Assembly (NCBI GenBank): GCA_041559015.1
Contig: JBFFED010000001.1
Span: 80,089-144,088, forward strand
Direction of reading: 5' to 3'
DNA: 64,000 nucleotides
DNA from: COMBO-56-21 sp041559015
GTDB taxonomy: Archaea > Thermoplasmatota > Thermoplasmata > UBA10834
Shown here one piece after another: positions 44,677 to 52,775 of this stretch. Each line of letters starts with the position of its first letter. The first letter of the stretch is position 1. The notes beneath the pieces are model-generated. The model searched no databases. It was not told the DNA's origin and was given only the letters and a program-made list of their open reading frames with translations. The position numbers were made by a program, and so were the translations under genes.

Positions 44677-45741
44677 ATGGACCACTCGATTTCGAGTGGC
44701 CTGAGGGGGGAACGCTTGGAGACCGCAGCTGCAGCGAAGTATCCGTTCTTGAAGGAGTCAGCGGCAGCCCTCAAGGCGACCGGGGTCTCGCTCGACGATC
44801 TCGTGACAGGCATGGCTTACGAGAGCGCCAGGATGGCTGGCAAGGAGCGCGTTGAGGAAGCCTTCGAGGACGGGGAGGTAGGGGACCATCCGACCCGGAC
44901 GCCAGCAGACGCGACGAGGGAACTCCTCAGTTACCCCGTGGCCAGGATGATAGTCTCCGCCGTGGCCGATCCCGGGTTCATCAAGAGATACGCCATCGCC
45001 GAGGCGAAGAAGGCAAACGAGCGCCTGAGGAGCGAGACCGACGAGTTCGTGATGAAGGTCGCATCCGAGCTCGGCCTAGACGTCGCCAAGGAAGACGACT
45101 CTTTCGGTATCTACTTCGCCGACTTCCTGAGGGCATCCTCGGCGATGCGCAGCAAGAGCTGGAAGCTTGTCAACCAGAGGATTGTGGACGGCAGGATCAT
45201 CGTGTCCAAGACCAGGCTCGTCAGGATCGTGGAGGCGGCGCTGACGGACAAGATATCCTCTGAACTCCCACTGCCCGTCAACGACACGATACTCGACCGG
45301 TTCGGGCCCACGATCGAGGAACTGAGGGCCGCCATCGAAGAGAGGAGGAAGGAGCAGCGGACAGAGGCGATGGAGAAGCTCAGCATCGTGAGGCTGCCTC
45401 CCTGCATGAGGAAGCTGCTGGACATGATCAGGTCGGGGGAGAACGTCCCCCACACCGGCAGGTTCGCGCTCGTGTCATTCTTCCACACCCTTGGCATGGA
45501 TTCCCAGGAGATACTGGACACCTTCTCAACTGCACCAGATTTCGATCCGAGCAAGAGCGAGTATCAAATCAAGCACATAACGGGTGAGATATCGGGAACG
45601 GAGTACACGCCCCCTGAGTGCAGCACGATGAGGAGCTACGGCATCTGCTTTGACCCGGACGCGCTGTGCAAGGATGGGGCGATCAAGCACCCGCTCGTTT
45701 ACTACAGGGTCAAGGGAAGACGGTTCCGCTCACGGAAGTGA
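44677..45741 (+). CDS. priL: DNA primase large subunit
   Basis: A 354-residue non-catalytic subunit that works with PriS to make RNA/DNA primers. The four iron-sulfur cysteines fit Cys243 (LPPCMRKLL), Cys315 (PPECSTM), Cys324 (GICFD) and Cys331 (ALCKDG), within the highly conserved HTGRFALVSFFHTLGM and SGTEYTPPE blocks. The N-terminal helical domain is of normal size. priS is not in the window. Confidence 0.94.
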   Translation: MDHSISSGLRGERLETAAAAKYPFLKESAAALKATGVSLDDLVTGMAYESARMAGKERVEEAFEDGEVGDHPTRTPADATRELLSYPVARMIVSAVADPGFIKRYAIAEAKKANERLRSETDEFVMKVASELGLDVAKEDDSFGIYFADFLRASSAMRSKSWKLVNQRIVDGRIIVSKTRLVRIVEAALTDKISSELPLPVNDTILDRFGPTIEELRAAIEERRKEQRTEAMEKLSIVRLPPCMRKLLDMIRSGENVPHTGRFALVSFFHTLGMDSQEILDTFSTAPDFDPSKSEYQIKHITGEISGTEYTPPECSTMRSYGICFDPDALCKDGAIKHPLVYYRVKGRRFRSRK

Positions 45742-46350
45742 CTTCCAGATCAGCCGCGCCCTCTGGAGCGCAGTGATGTTACCGGCGAGGCCGAAGTATA
45801 TCATCATCCAGGCCATCAGCGTGTACCCGAAGATGTCGCTCGCCGCCCCGCTGCCGCCGAGGTCGAAGAAGTACATGACGAGCGGGACGATTACCAGGAC
45901 CGCGATCCTGTCCGCCCTGCCGAGTATCCCCCTGTACTCGCGCCCAAGCCCGAGCGCCTGCGCCTGCGTGCCCATGTAGCTAGCGAGCAGGACGCCGATG
46001 ACCGCGAAGAGGCCGAACTCTATAGGGCAATTCGGGCTCAGGGCGATCCCTCCCAAGATGATGGCGTCAGAGTATCTGTCAATCACATGGTCCACGAAGT
46101 CCCCACGCTTGGAGGCCTTCGAGGATATCCTTGCGACCTTGCCGTCGAGGGCGTCGAGCGCCCCGCTCACCAGGACGGCGATGGCCGCGAAGAGCAGGAA
46201 GTTGGACCAGTCGAGCGAGAACAGCAGCCCCGCGATGATCGCGAATACCAGAGATGTGAGCGATATGTGGTTCGGGTTCACGTTGCTGAGCCTCTTCGCC
46301 GCGGGGGAGAGTATCTTGTCTGCCTCGCCGCGGTAACTGTCTAGAACCAG
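45730..46350 (-). CDS. CDP-alcohol phosphatidyltransferase (archaetidylinositol-P synthase-like)
   Basis: A ~206-residue membrane enzyme that joins a CDP-lipid with an alcohol phosphate in archaeal phospholipid synthesis. The full catalytic motif D(x)2DG(x)2AR(x)8G(x)3D(x)3D is present in DALDGKVAR...GDFVDHVID, with about six membrane segments. The first canonical start (GTG 46281) would remove the conserved N-terminus; the frame continues upstream as VLDSYRGEADKILSPAAKRL, the usual beginning of the family, with only a CTG (46350) as initiator, placed 7 bases after GAGGAGG. Start therefore tentative. It overlaps the kinase gene by 10 bases and priL by 12. Confidence 0.85.
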   Translation of the reverse strand: MVLDSYRGEADKILSPAAKRLSNVNPNHISLTSLVFAIIAGLLFSLDWSNFLLFAAIAVLVSGALDALDGKVARISSKASKRGDFVDHVIDRYSDAIILGGIALSPNCPIEFGLFAVIGVLLASYMGTQAQALGLGREYRGILGRADRIAVLVIVPLVMYFFDLGGSGAASDIFGYTLMAWMMIYFGLAGNITALQRARLIWKSLP

Positions 46351-46856
46351 CTCAAAACCTCCTCGCTCCAGTCAACATTACCAACACTGTATTTCTCCCT
46401 TTCTCCAGCTATGATTCGTTCTATCGCTTCGGCCACCTGCGGGGGTTTCATCCCGGTCGTGTCGACCTCACACACTTCAGGCACGTTCTCGACCGCCTCG
46501 ATGAGTACAACATCGACCGCCTCGGCCTCGACGTTCTCCCGTATCTTCGCATCGGACCATCCCTTCTTCCTCAGGCGGCGCTCGAGCACCTTCGGTGAGC
46601 ACCTGAGCACGATCGCGAGGTCGGGCTTGAGAAGATGGGACAGATGGCCCTCCAGGAGGATGTCCTCTCCGAGAGAGGACACCGCCTTCGCCAGCTTCGC
46701 GACGTCCACCTCCTTCGTCTTCCGCTTTCTGTCGTACCCAGAAGCCAGCCCGAGCTCGTCCACGAGCTCGTTGACATGTACGACTCGCACGCCCCTCACC
46801 CTGGAGCATGTGCTTGTCTTGCCCACCCCGGGAGTACCCGTGACGGCGATCCTCAT
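46341..46856 (-). CDS. AK6/Fap7-like adenylate kinase
   Basis: A 171-residue P-loop kinase: MRIAVTGTPGVGKTSTCSRV at the N-terminus, GHLSHLLKPDLAIVLRCSPKVLERRL in the middle and VDTTGMKPPQVAEAIERII late. This matches archaeal Fap7/AK6 homologues, which act as adenylate kinases and, in eukaryotes and archaea, help 18S/16S rRNA maturation with uS11. ATG 46856 is preferred over an upstream in-frame ATG. Confidence 0.88.
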   Translation of the reverse strand: MRIAVTGTPGVGKTSTCSRVRGVRVVHVNELVDELGLASGYDRKRKTKEVDVAKLAKAVSSLGEDILLEGHLSHLLKPDLAIVLRCSPKVLERRLRKKGWSDAKIRENVEAEAVDVVLIEAVENVPEVCEVDTTGMKPPQVAEAIERIIAGEREKYSVGNVDWSEEVLSWF

Positions 46857-46885
46857 CCTACATGGGGTAAGATTCGGAGCGGATA

Positions 46886-47713
46886 TCAAAGTTCACAATG
46901 GCGCTGCCCGCTCGAAATGCGGGCTTGCAGCGCCCTCTCGATCTCGAGCTTCACCGCGCTCTCCCCTATCCGCCTCTCAAGGACCTTCGAGAGGCCGATG
47001 GAAGCCCGGTGGTCTACCGAGAACTCGACACCGCAATCGACATCCATCAGGACCAGGAACTCTGGCCGGGCAAGCCCGACCCGCACAGGCCTCTTCTTCG
47101 CCTCTGGCCCGACGCATTCCAAGTCCAGGCGGCCGGAACTCGCCTCGTTCATCGCCCAAGCCATGCGCCGGACCATGTTCCAGAGGAAGCTCTCAGCCCT
47201 GAAATCGACCGCGAAGAACATCCCAGTCTCGGACACGTCTATCGAGTCGATCTTCCTCATCGGGTTCCTGTCGTCCTTCCTTGAATACATCGAGAAATCG
47301 TGGACGCCAACGAACCTGGATGCGACCTCCTTCAGAACCTTCAGGTTCTGGTCCCCCCTGACAAGGTGGTAGCGGTACCAGCGCTGTCCAGCTGCCCTTG
47401 GGTTGAACTCCTCAGGCACCTCGACGGCAGAATACGCCCACACCCCTTCCATTTCGGAATTGGTGGCCGCGCATATCTCGCCGATGTGAAAACTCGTCCT
47501 GAACGAAATCACGTTCCCGAGCGCGCTGACGCCCCGGTCGGTCCTGCTGGAACTCCTGTAACCGCACTCCCTCGAAGACTTGATCGCCCCGACCCTGCTC
47601 AGCGCATCGATCAGCTCACCCTCAACGGTCAGTCGGTCTGGCTGTCTCTGGAATCCGAAGAACCTCGTACCATCGTAGGCGAACTTCAGGGCGACCCTGC
47701 GCTCTGGCTCCAC
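46886..47713 (-). CDS. truA: tRNA pseudouridine synthase A
   Basis: A 275-residue enzyme modifying uridines 38-40 in the anticodon stem-loop. The catalytic aspartate is in SSSRTDRGVSALGNV (Asp59), FAYDGTRFFGFQRQP is the N-terminal motif and ESFLWNMVRRMAWAM contains the conserved late block. A fairly long C-terminal end is archaeal in style. Upstream of the kinase gene on the same strand. Confidence 0.95.
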   Translation of the reverse strand: MEPERRVALKFAYDGTRFFGFQRQPDRLTVEGELIDALSRVGAIKSSRECGYRSSSRTDRGVSALGNVISFRTSFHIGEICAATNSEMEGVWAYSAVEVPEEFNPRAAGQRWYRYHLVRGDQNLKVLKEVASRFVGVHDFSMYSRKDDRNPMRKIDSIDVSETGMFFAVDFRAESFLWNMVRRMAWAMNEASSGRLDLECVGPEAKKRPVRVGLARPEFLVLMDVDCGVEFSVDHRASIGLSKVLERRIGESAVKLEIERALQARISSGQRHCEL

Positions 47714-47765
47714 GCAGATGCAATCTGCTACAGAGTTAAATACCTAGGGCATCTGTGGAGGGCAC

Positions 47766-48500
47766 GTGGCGCAGTTCAGGGTCGTGCTGGTGGAGCCTCT
47801 GAACGACGGCAACGTCGGGGCAGTCGCAAGGTCGATGAAGAACTTCGGCCTCGACGAGCTCATGCTGGTGAGGCCGTGCATGCTGGGAGAGGAGGCGACC
47901 AAGCGCGCGATGCACGGGATAGACATACTGAAGCGGGCAAGGACGGTGTACGCTGACGAAGAGGCGGTCAAGGATGTCGACTTCGTTGCCGCGACATCTG
48001 GGGTGGATACGGCCAACGAGAAGAACTTCGCACGCATTTCGCTCACGCCAAGGGAGTTTGCGGAGAAGGTCAAGGACTCCGACGGCAGGATCGCTCTGAT
48101 GTTCGGGAGGGAGGATTTCGGGCTGCCCAAGGAGACCATCAAGAAATGCGACTTCCTGGTCACAATCCCCGCCAACCCCGATTACTCCATACTGAACATG
48201 AGCCACGCTGCGACGATAGTGTTCTACGAGCTGTTCGCGACTGGCGTGGAGAGATGGAGCCCCAGGGAAGCAGGGGATCTCGAGAAGGAGAAGCTTTTCG
48301 AATACTTCTCCGCACTGCTGGACGCAATCGACTACCCACCCCACAAGAAGGAGAAGACCAAGGTGATGTTCAGACGGATGGTCAACCGTTCTGTCCCCTC
48401 GACCTGGGAGTTCCACACGCTGATGGGCGTGTTCGACGGGGCCGTCAAGACCTCCGCTCCAGAGGCCCATCCGAAGAAGAGACAGCAGACGAAAAGTTGA
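47766..48500 (+). CDS. SpoU/TrmJ-family RNA methyltransferase
   Basis: A 244-residue SPOUT-fold 2'-O-methyltransferase with the deep-knot motifs LVEPLNDGNVGAVARSMKNFG, LMFGREDFGLPKE and IPANPDYSILNMSHAATIV (the N-terminal and C-terminal SpoU motifs). Closest type is TrmJ, which methylates position 32 of tRNAs; rRNA targets are also possible. GTG start at 47766, divergent from truA. Confidence 0.92.
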   Translation: MAQFRVVLVEPLNDGNVGAVARSMKNFGLDELMLVRPCMLGEEATKRAMHGIDILKRARTVYADEEAVKDVDFVAATSGVDTANEKNFARISLTPREFAEKVKDSDGRIALMFGREDFGLPKETIKKCDFLVTIPANPDYSILNMSHAATIVFYELFATGVERWSPREAGDLEKEKLFEYFSALLDAIDYPPHKKEKTKVMFRRMVNRSVPSTWEFHTLMGVFDGAVKTSAPEAHPKKRQQTKS

Positions 48501-48540
48501 GCGCCCGCCCGAGTTACGGTGGCGGGCGCGGTTTGTTTGT
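48501..48540 (+). terminator. Intrinsic-type terminator after the SpoU-family gene
   Basis: Starting immediately after the stop codon, arms GCGCCCGCC and GGCGGGCGC (48501-48509 and 48521-48529, 11-base loop) are followed by GGTTTGTTTG. The GC-rich stem with T-rich tail resembles a bacterial intrinsic terminator. It also separates this gene from the convergent ftsZ. Confidence 0.65.
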
Positions 48541-48556
48541 TGGGGGGAGGATTGGT

Positions 48557-49612
48557 TTATCCTATCATGTCCACCAGGTATCCAGAGGCGAACGGGTCTG
48601 TCTCGCCAGGGACCTGGGTGCTGCCCGGCCCTCCCAGCAGCGGGAGGCCGGTGATGATGCCTATCAGCTTGATGCTGTCTCCGAAGTCGTCGTCTATACG
48701 AGCGCCGAGCTTCACGTTGACCTGGGCTCCGAGCTCGCTCGTGACGCCGTTGAAGACATGGTAGGCCTTGCGCAGGGAGAGGGAGGGGCCGCCCGTGATA
48801 TGTATCAGGGCGCCTGAAGCTCCCTCAAGGTCGACATCGAGCAGTGGGTTGTTGAGCGCCTCAAGCACAACCTTGTCCGGATCTTCACTCTCACTGTACA
48901 GGACAGTGGATGCTCCGCCATGGAGCATCACGTTTCGGAAGTCCGCGAAGTCAAGGTTGATCATGCTCGTCTCGCAGATCGTGTTGGTGATACCTTTGAT
49001 CACCTCAGCGATGAGCTGGTCCATCACCATGAAGGCCTGCTCGACGGGCAGTTTCGGCACTATCTCGAGCAACCTGTTGTTGTCGAGGATTATCGTGCTG
49101 TGTGCCCGCTCTTTCAGTTTCGCTATGCCTGCGAGGGCTGTCCTCAACCTTCCCTTCTCGATGTCGAAAGGCAATGTGACGAGGGCGACGACCATGGACC
49201 CGTGCTTCTTGGCGCACTCCGCGATTACCGGCGCGGCGCCCGTGCCAGTTCCACCGCCCATGCCGGCGGTGATGAAGACAATATCAAAGTCACGGACAAG
49301 CGCCTCCATCTTGTCGATGTCACAGGACGCAGCCTTCTCGCCGATAGACGCGTCGCCTCCCGTGCCGTAGCCGTGGCAGATGTGCTCCCCTATGAGTACG
49401 TGCTGGTCCGCGCCTATACGCGAGAGATGGAACTTGTCGGTGTTCACTGCGATAGTGTCGACGCCCTCCAGCTCGAGCCGCTGAAGCCTGTGCACGCTGT
49501 TCGAGCCGCCGCCGCCGCAGCCGACCACGCATATCTTCGGGGCGAGGTGGGCCTCGAAGTCGCATTCGCGCTCGAGAGCATCTCTGACTATCTTCTCGAG
49601 CATACGCTGCAC
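48557..49612 (-). CDS. ftsZ: Cell division protein FtsZ (FtsZ2-type position)
   Basis: A 351-residue tubulin-family GTPase. Tubulin signature GGGTGTG at residues 119-125, N-terminal GCGGGGSNSV, and catalytic T7 loop INLDFADFRNVM are all present. It is clearly divergent from the two tandem FtsZ proteins at 56-58 kb, with a different C-terminus (TDPFASGYLVDMIG). It lies 75 bases downstream of a ribbon-helix-helix regulator, the same arrangement as cdrS-ftsZ2 in haloarchaea, suggesting the FtsZ2 role in septum constriction; this assignment is by synteny only. Confidence 0.94.
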   Translation of the reverse strand: MQRMLEKIVRDALERECDFEAHLAPKICVVGCGGGGSNSVHRLQRLELEGVDTIAVNTDKFHLSRIGADQHVLIGEHICHGYGTGGDASIGEKAASCDIDKMEALVRDFDIVFITAGMGGGTGTGAAPVIAECAKKHGSMVVALVTLPFDIEKGRLRTALAGIAKLKERAHSTIILDNNRLLEIVPKLPVEQAFMVMDQLIAEVIKGITNTICETSMINLDFADFRNVMLHGGASTVLYSESEDPDKVVLEALNNPLLDVDLEGASGALIHITGGPSLSLRKAYHVFNGVTSELGAQVNVKLGARIDDDFGDSIKLIGIITGLPLLGGPGSTQVPGETDPFASGYLVDMIG

Positions 49613-49687
49613 CTCCTCGAGCGCCAGAGCTCATGCATGTGTGCGTGCGTGACCATCGTTCCCAACCCCGAGTTCAGTTCTTGAGCG

Positions 49688-50002
49688 TCACCGTTCCAGT
49701 TCTTCCATCGCTTTTGACACTCGCTTCCGTATGTACTCGCGCACTGCGTTCCTGATGGCGTCGTCGACAGACACCGAGTCGCCCTCCTGTACAAGCTGCT
49801 TCAGGTTGACGACGTTGCCCTTGGGGAGTTCCACCGTGATCTTCTCGATGTACTCAGGGGTGAACTCGCCCTCGACGAACTTGTCAATGGCGGCGCGTAT
49901 CGCTTCGGAGATTGTGGGGAACTTGCCCTGGTCGACGAGGGCTTGAAGTGACTTTATCCTCTCGTGGGGAAGCCTTATCGTGACCCGTTCCGACTCGACC
50001 AT
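49688..50002 (-). CDS. CdrS-like ribbon-helix-helix regulator
   Basis: A 104-residue DNA-binding protein with two similar modules: VTIRLPHERIKSLQALVDQG with TISEAIRAAIDKFV, and ITVELPKGNVVNLKQLVQEG with SVDDAIRNAVREYI. Each is a ribbon-helix-helix of the CopG type, so the protein may act as an internally duplicated dimer. Its place just upstream of ftsZ matches haloarchaeal CdrS, a regulator of cell division genes. A repeat in its own upstream region (TGTCAG twice) could be its operator. Confidence 0.85.
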   Translation of the reverse strand: MVESERVTIRLPHERIKSLQALVDQGKFPTISEAIRAAIDKFVEGEFTPEYIEKITVELPKGNVVNLKQLVQEGDSVSVDDAIRNAVREYIRKRVSKAMEELER

Positions 50003-50039
50003 CTGGCCGCCTCTCCATGTCCGACGATAATTGCTATTT

Positions 50040-50056
50040 TGTCAGACGAATGTCAG
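50040..50056 (-). promoter_or_regulatory. Direct repeat TGTCAG in the cdrS-like upstream region
   Basis: TGTCAG at 50040-50045 and 50051-50056, starts 11 bases apart, i.e. one helical turn. They lie between the TATA box (50070-50081) and the ATG at 50002, near the expected transcription start; a candidate operator. Confidence 0.4.
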
Positions 50057-50069
50057 TATCAATTCCTGA

Positions 50070-50081
50070 GTATTTATAACT
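50070..50081 (-). promoter_or_regulatory. TATA box of the cdrS-like/ftsZ operon
   Basis: Reverse-strand AGTTATAAATAC ~68-79 bases before the ATG at 50002; the leader also holds GGAGAGGCGG close to the start codon. Confidence 0.6.
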
Positions 50082-50598
50082 TTCTTGGCCTGGATACTTT
50101 CTTCAGCACCCAGACTATCTCAACCCGCTGACCGATAGGAAACTTGTACTTCCAGGGAGCCGGTATCGACAACCCCAGCAAGTTCCTGACATGCCATCTG
50201 AAGGGGATGACCCTCATTATGTCGCATTCCACCTTTTCGAATAGCTGGGGCTGCGCTCGATACTCCAGAGATTGAGAACCCCCCTGGTCCATGCAGAACA
50301 CATCAAGGCTAGAAGGCAGGAAGTATCGGACATGCCCAGGATCAGCATTGAACCCGTAAGGTACCTTGATGACCGCACGGCCCTCTGTCCTCAGAACCCG
50401 ATGGACCTCGAGAAGCGCTGATTCCCAATTTGGCAGGTGCTCAAGGACATGGGACAGAAGCACTTTATCCGCGCATTCGTCCTCGAAGGGCCAAGGCTCG
50501 GCTGCGTCAAACACCTTGTCCACGCCTGGACCCTCCTTATAGTCGCAATTGACCCAGCCCGGCAAAGTGGCATTCCCACAACCGACATTAAGATTCAT
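50074..50598 (-). CDS. Class I SAM-dependent methyltransferase
   Basis: A 174-residue methyltransferase of the Methyltransf_11 type. SAM motif I is LNVGCGNATLPGWVNCD at the very N-terminus, followed by FEDECADKVLLSHVLEHLPN and LLEVHRVLRTEGRAVIKVPYG. Such short enzymes are common in glycan or lipid gene clusters. Base composition is noticeably more AT-rich than its neighbours, suggesting acquisition. Its ATG overlaps the stop region of a 39-codon open frame just upstream. Substrate unknown. Confidence 0.82.
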   Translation of the reverse strand: MNLNVGCGNATLPGWVNCDYKEGPGVDKVFDAAEPWPFEDECADKVLLSHVLEHLPNWESALLEVHRVLRTEGRAVIKVPYGFNADPGHVRYFLPSSLDVFCMDQGGSQSLEYRAQPQLFEKVECDIMRVIPFRWHVRNLLGLSIPAPWKYKFPIGQRVEIVWVLKKVSRPRKL

Positions 50599-50718
50599 TC
50601 AATCACCCGAACATCCGATCATGTTCATCTTGGCCCTTTCCTCGGTATTCGCCTTCGCTATGTCCATCATTTGAGTGAATATACTTAACACATCCTGAAG
50701 GCTGGTATCCTTCGACAT
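50599..50718 (-). CDS. Possible 39-residue small protein
   Basis: A short frame starting MSKDTSLQDVLSIFTQMMDI and ending MNMIGCSGD, directly followed without a gap by the methyltransferase ATG. It has a helical, methionine-rich composition and no recognised family. The tight junction suggests translational coupling, but at this length a chance frame cannot be excluded. Confidence 0.4.
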   Translation of the reverse strand: MSKDTSLQDVLSIFTQMMDIAKANTEERAKMNMIGCSGD

Positions 50719-50748
50719 TATCGCATCCAGTAGGATGGCTCACGGCCT

Positions 50749-50943
50749 TCAACCCTGCTGCAGCGACGGTGTCTCCTCCTTGACGGATTTGCCGCCCAGC
50801 TCAGTCATCTTCTTTCGAAGGCTGAGGAACACAACGGTCATCACGACGGCCAAGATCGCGAATGCGGCTAGTACCGCCATCAGCAGCGCGTTCTGCGATT
50901 TGACGTCGCTCAGGTCGGCCTCGACAGCATCCAAATCGGGCAT
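50749..50943 (-). CDS. Small single-span membrane protein or remnant
   Basis: A 64-residue frame: an acidic coiled N-terminus (MPDLDAVEADLSDVKSQNAL), one membrane helix LLMAVLAAFAILAVVMTVVF, then a charged tail with LRKKMTELGG. This resembles the C-terminal anchor of a larger surface protein. Remarkably, it is in the same frame as the preceding ABC permease, separated from it by one TGA (50989-50991) and 15 open codons, and has no Shine-Dalgarno of its own. Confidence 0.45.
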   Translation of the reverse strand: MPDLDAVEADLSDVKSQNALLMAVLAAFAILAVVMTVVFLSLRKKMTELGGKSVKEETPSLQQG

Positions 50944-50988
50944 TGCCGCGGAAAGTAGGATGAATATGGGCTCCCCGGTTGGCAGGAT

Positions 50989-51828
50989 TCACACGTCCCT
51001 CTTCCGGAACCAGATGTAGGCGAGAGCGAGGGGGATCAAGGTCCAGAGGAGTTGTACGAATACCAAGGTGCCGAGATTGATCCACGGCGGTGGATTCACT
51101 TCGTATCCCAGCAGCTCTGTCTCGCCGAATGCCAGCATTGCAGCCGTTCCACTTCCATCCTGAGGACTGAGGAACATGTCGAACCAGAACCAGTCGGGCA
51201 TCTGGGATGTATCCCCGCCGAAGAAATCGTCGATCTCGCCCCCCGTAGCCATGAACGCACCAATGAAGACCATGCCGCATATCGCGCCCCAGAAGAACAC
51301 GACCACGCCCGCGCCGAGCGATGTGACTCGGCGCCTCAGGACGGATGAGAAGCACACCGAGAGGCTCAGATAGAGCATCCCGAGAAGCATGGTGAGCAGG
51401 ATGAACCCGATGTATCCGCCCCACTGGGCCTCCCCCGTCGATACCGCGATAAGAACACCTGCGACACCAAACCCCACGAGGATCGACAGGCATATCACTG
51501 CGCCCAAACCGATGTACTTGCCGAGCAGGACCTCGATACGTCTTACTGGACATGCAAGGACAACGGAAAGCGCGCCGCCCTCGGCCTCCCCCGATATGGT
51601 TGCGTATCCCAGCATGATCGAAATGATCGGCACGAGCATGGTAGAAATGCTTATGAGAGCACCGACGGTGATATCCATCTCACCGATATCGCCCCCGCCG
51701 GCCATGAACGAGGCAGCCACCGAGAGGATGAAGAATATCGACACCAGGGCGAGTATCCACTTGCTCCTCGCATTGTCGGCGAACTCCTTCTTCGCGATTG
51801 TGTATATCGACCGAGGACTCACCGGCAT
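50989..51828 (-). CDS. ABC-2 type exporter permease
   Basis: A 279-residue permease with about six hydrophobic spans; N-terminal SIYTIAKKEFADNARSKWIL is typical of NosY/ABC-2 family members, and the segment MLGYATISGEAEGGALSVVLACPVRR is the conserved coupling region. It starts two bases before the ATPase stop region and forms the second gene of that operon. Paired with the ATPase below; substrate unknown. Confidence 0.87.
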   Translation of the reverse strand: MPVSPRSIYTIAKKEFADNARSKWILALVSIFFILSVAASFMAGGGDIGEMDITVGALISISTMLVPIISIMLGYATISGEAEGGALSVVLACPVRRIEVLLGKYIGLGAVICLSILVGFGVAGVLIAVSTGEAQWGGYIGFILLTMLLGMLYLSLSVCFSSVLRRRVTSLGAGVVVFFWGAICGMVFIGAFMATGGEIDDFFGGDTSQMPDWFWFDMFLSPQDGSGTAAMLAFGETELLGYEVNPPPWINLGTLVFVQLLWTLIPLALAYIWFRKRDV

Positions 51829-52758
51829 CTAGGAACCCTCCTTCCCTGAAAGCAGCTTGACGAACGCCTCCTCCAGCGAAGGGTTCATCGTCTTGAAATC
51901 ACTGACTGCGATTCCCCTTTCCAGCAACGCCGCCACGACGCTTGCGCGTGCCGCTGAGTCGCAGGTGACGAGAAGCCCATCATCCCTCCGCGAGATATCC
52001 TCGACGCCCTCAATCGAGCGGATGTGGGAGACGGTCCCCTGATCCACGCCAGCGGCCTGGACCCACAGCTGAGGCCTTATGCGAAGACGGTCGCTTATGT
52101 CCTCGACTGTCCCCTCGACCACGAGCCGGCCCCTGTCTATGATGGCGACCCTGTGGCAGAGCGCCTGCACCTCTGAGAGGATGTGCGATGAGAAGATTAT
52201 CGTGGCGCCCTGCTCGTTCAGAGAACGTATCTTGTCCCTGACGGCCTTCACCCACCTCGCATCGAGCCCTCCCGTCGGCTCATCCATGATGTATATTGAC
52301 GGCTTCCCAATCATCGCCTGGGCAACGCCCAGGAGCTGTACCATCCCTTTCGAGAACGTGCCCACCTTGCGGTTCATTGCGTGCTCCAGGCCCACCTCTT
52401 TTATGAGCGAGGGCACGACGGACTTGTCGGCTCCGCGGAGCTCACAGTAGAAGTTCAGTGTCTGGATTGGCGTGAGGTTGTCGTAGAACGATATGCGTTC
52501 GGGCAGGAACCCGACATCCCGGCGAAGCTCGACGGAGTCCGGTCCTGCGGGTTTGCCGTTGATGAAGGCAGAGCCAGAGGTCGGATGGAAGAGGCCCATC
52601 ACCATCTTGATTGTTGTGCTCTTGCCCGCCCCGTTGGGTCCGAGGAAGCCGAATATCTCTCCCTTCTGCACCTTCAAGTTCAGCGAGTCCACTGCAAGGA
52701 CTTCTTTGAATCGCTTCGTGAGGTCCACTGTCTCGATCACTGCGGTGGAAGTGTTCAC
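51829..52758 (-). CDS. ABC transporter ATP-binding protein
   Basis: A 309-residue ATPase with Walker A GPNGAGKST (~40-48), a variant signature FSKGMVQLLGVAQAM, Walker B IYIMDEPTGGLDAR and switch ISSHILSE-type text (IFSSHILSEVQ). It resembles NosF/CcmA-like exporters. The start is taken as GTG 52758 (MNTSTAVIETVDLTKRF) because the open frame further upstream is not conserved. A TATA box lies 39-48 bases upstream. Confidence 0.92.
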   Translation of the reverse strand: MNTSTAVIETVDLTKRFKEVLAVDSLNLKVQKGEIFGFLGPNGAGKSTTIKMVMGLFHPTSGSAFINGKPAGPDSVELRRDVGFLPERISFYDNLTPIQTLNFYCELRGADKSVVPSLIKEVGLEHAMNRKVGTFSKGMVQLLGVAQAMIGKPSIYIMDEPTGGLDARWVKAVRDKIRSLNEQGATIIFSSHILSEVQALCHRVAIIDRGRLVVEGTVEDISDRLRIRPQLWVQAAGVDQGTVSHIRSIEGVEDISRRDDGLLVTCDSAARASVVAALLERGIAVSDFKTMNPSLEEAFVKLLSGKEGS

Positions 52759-52775
52759 TGCGGATCCCTGCCTCT

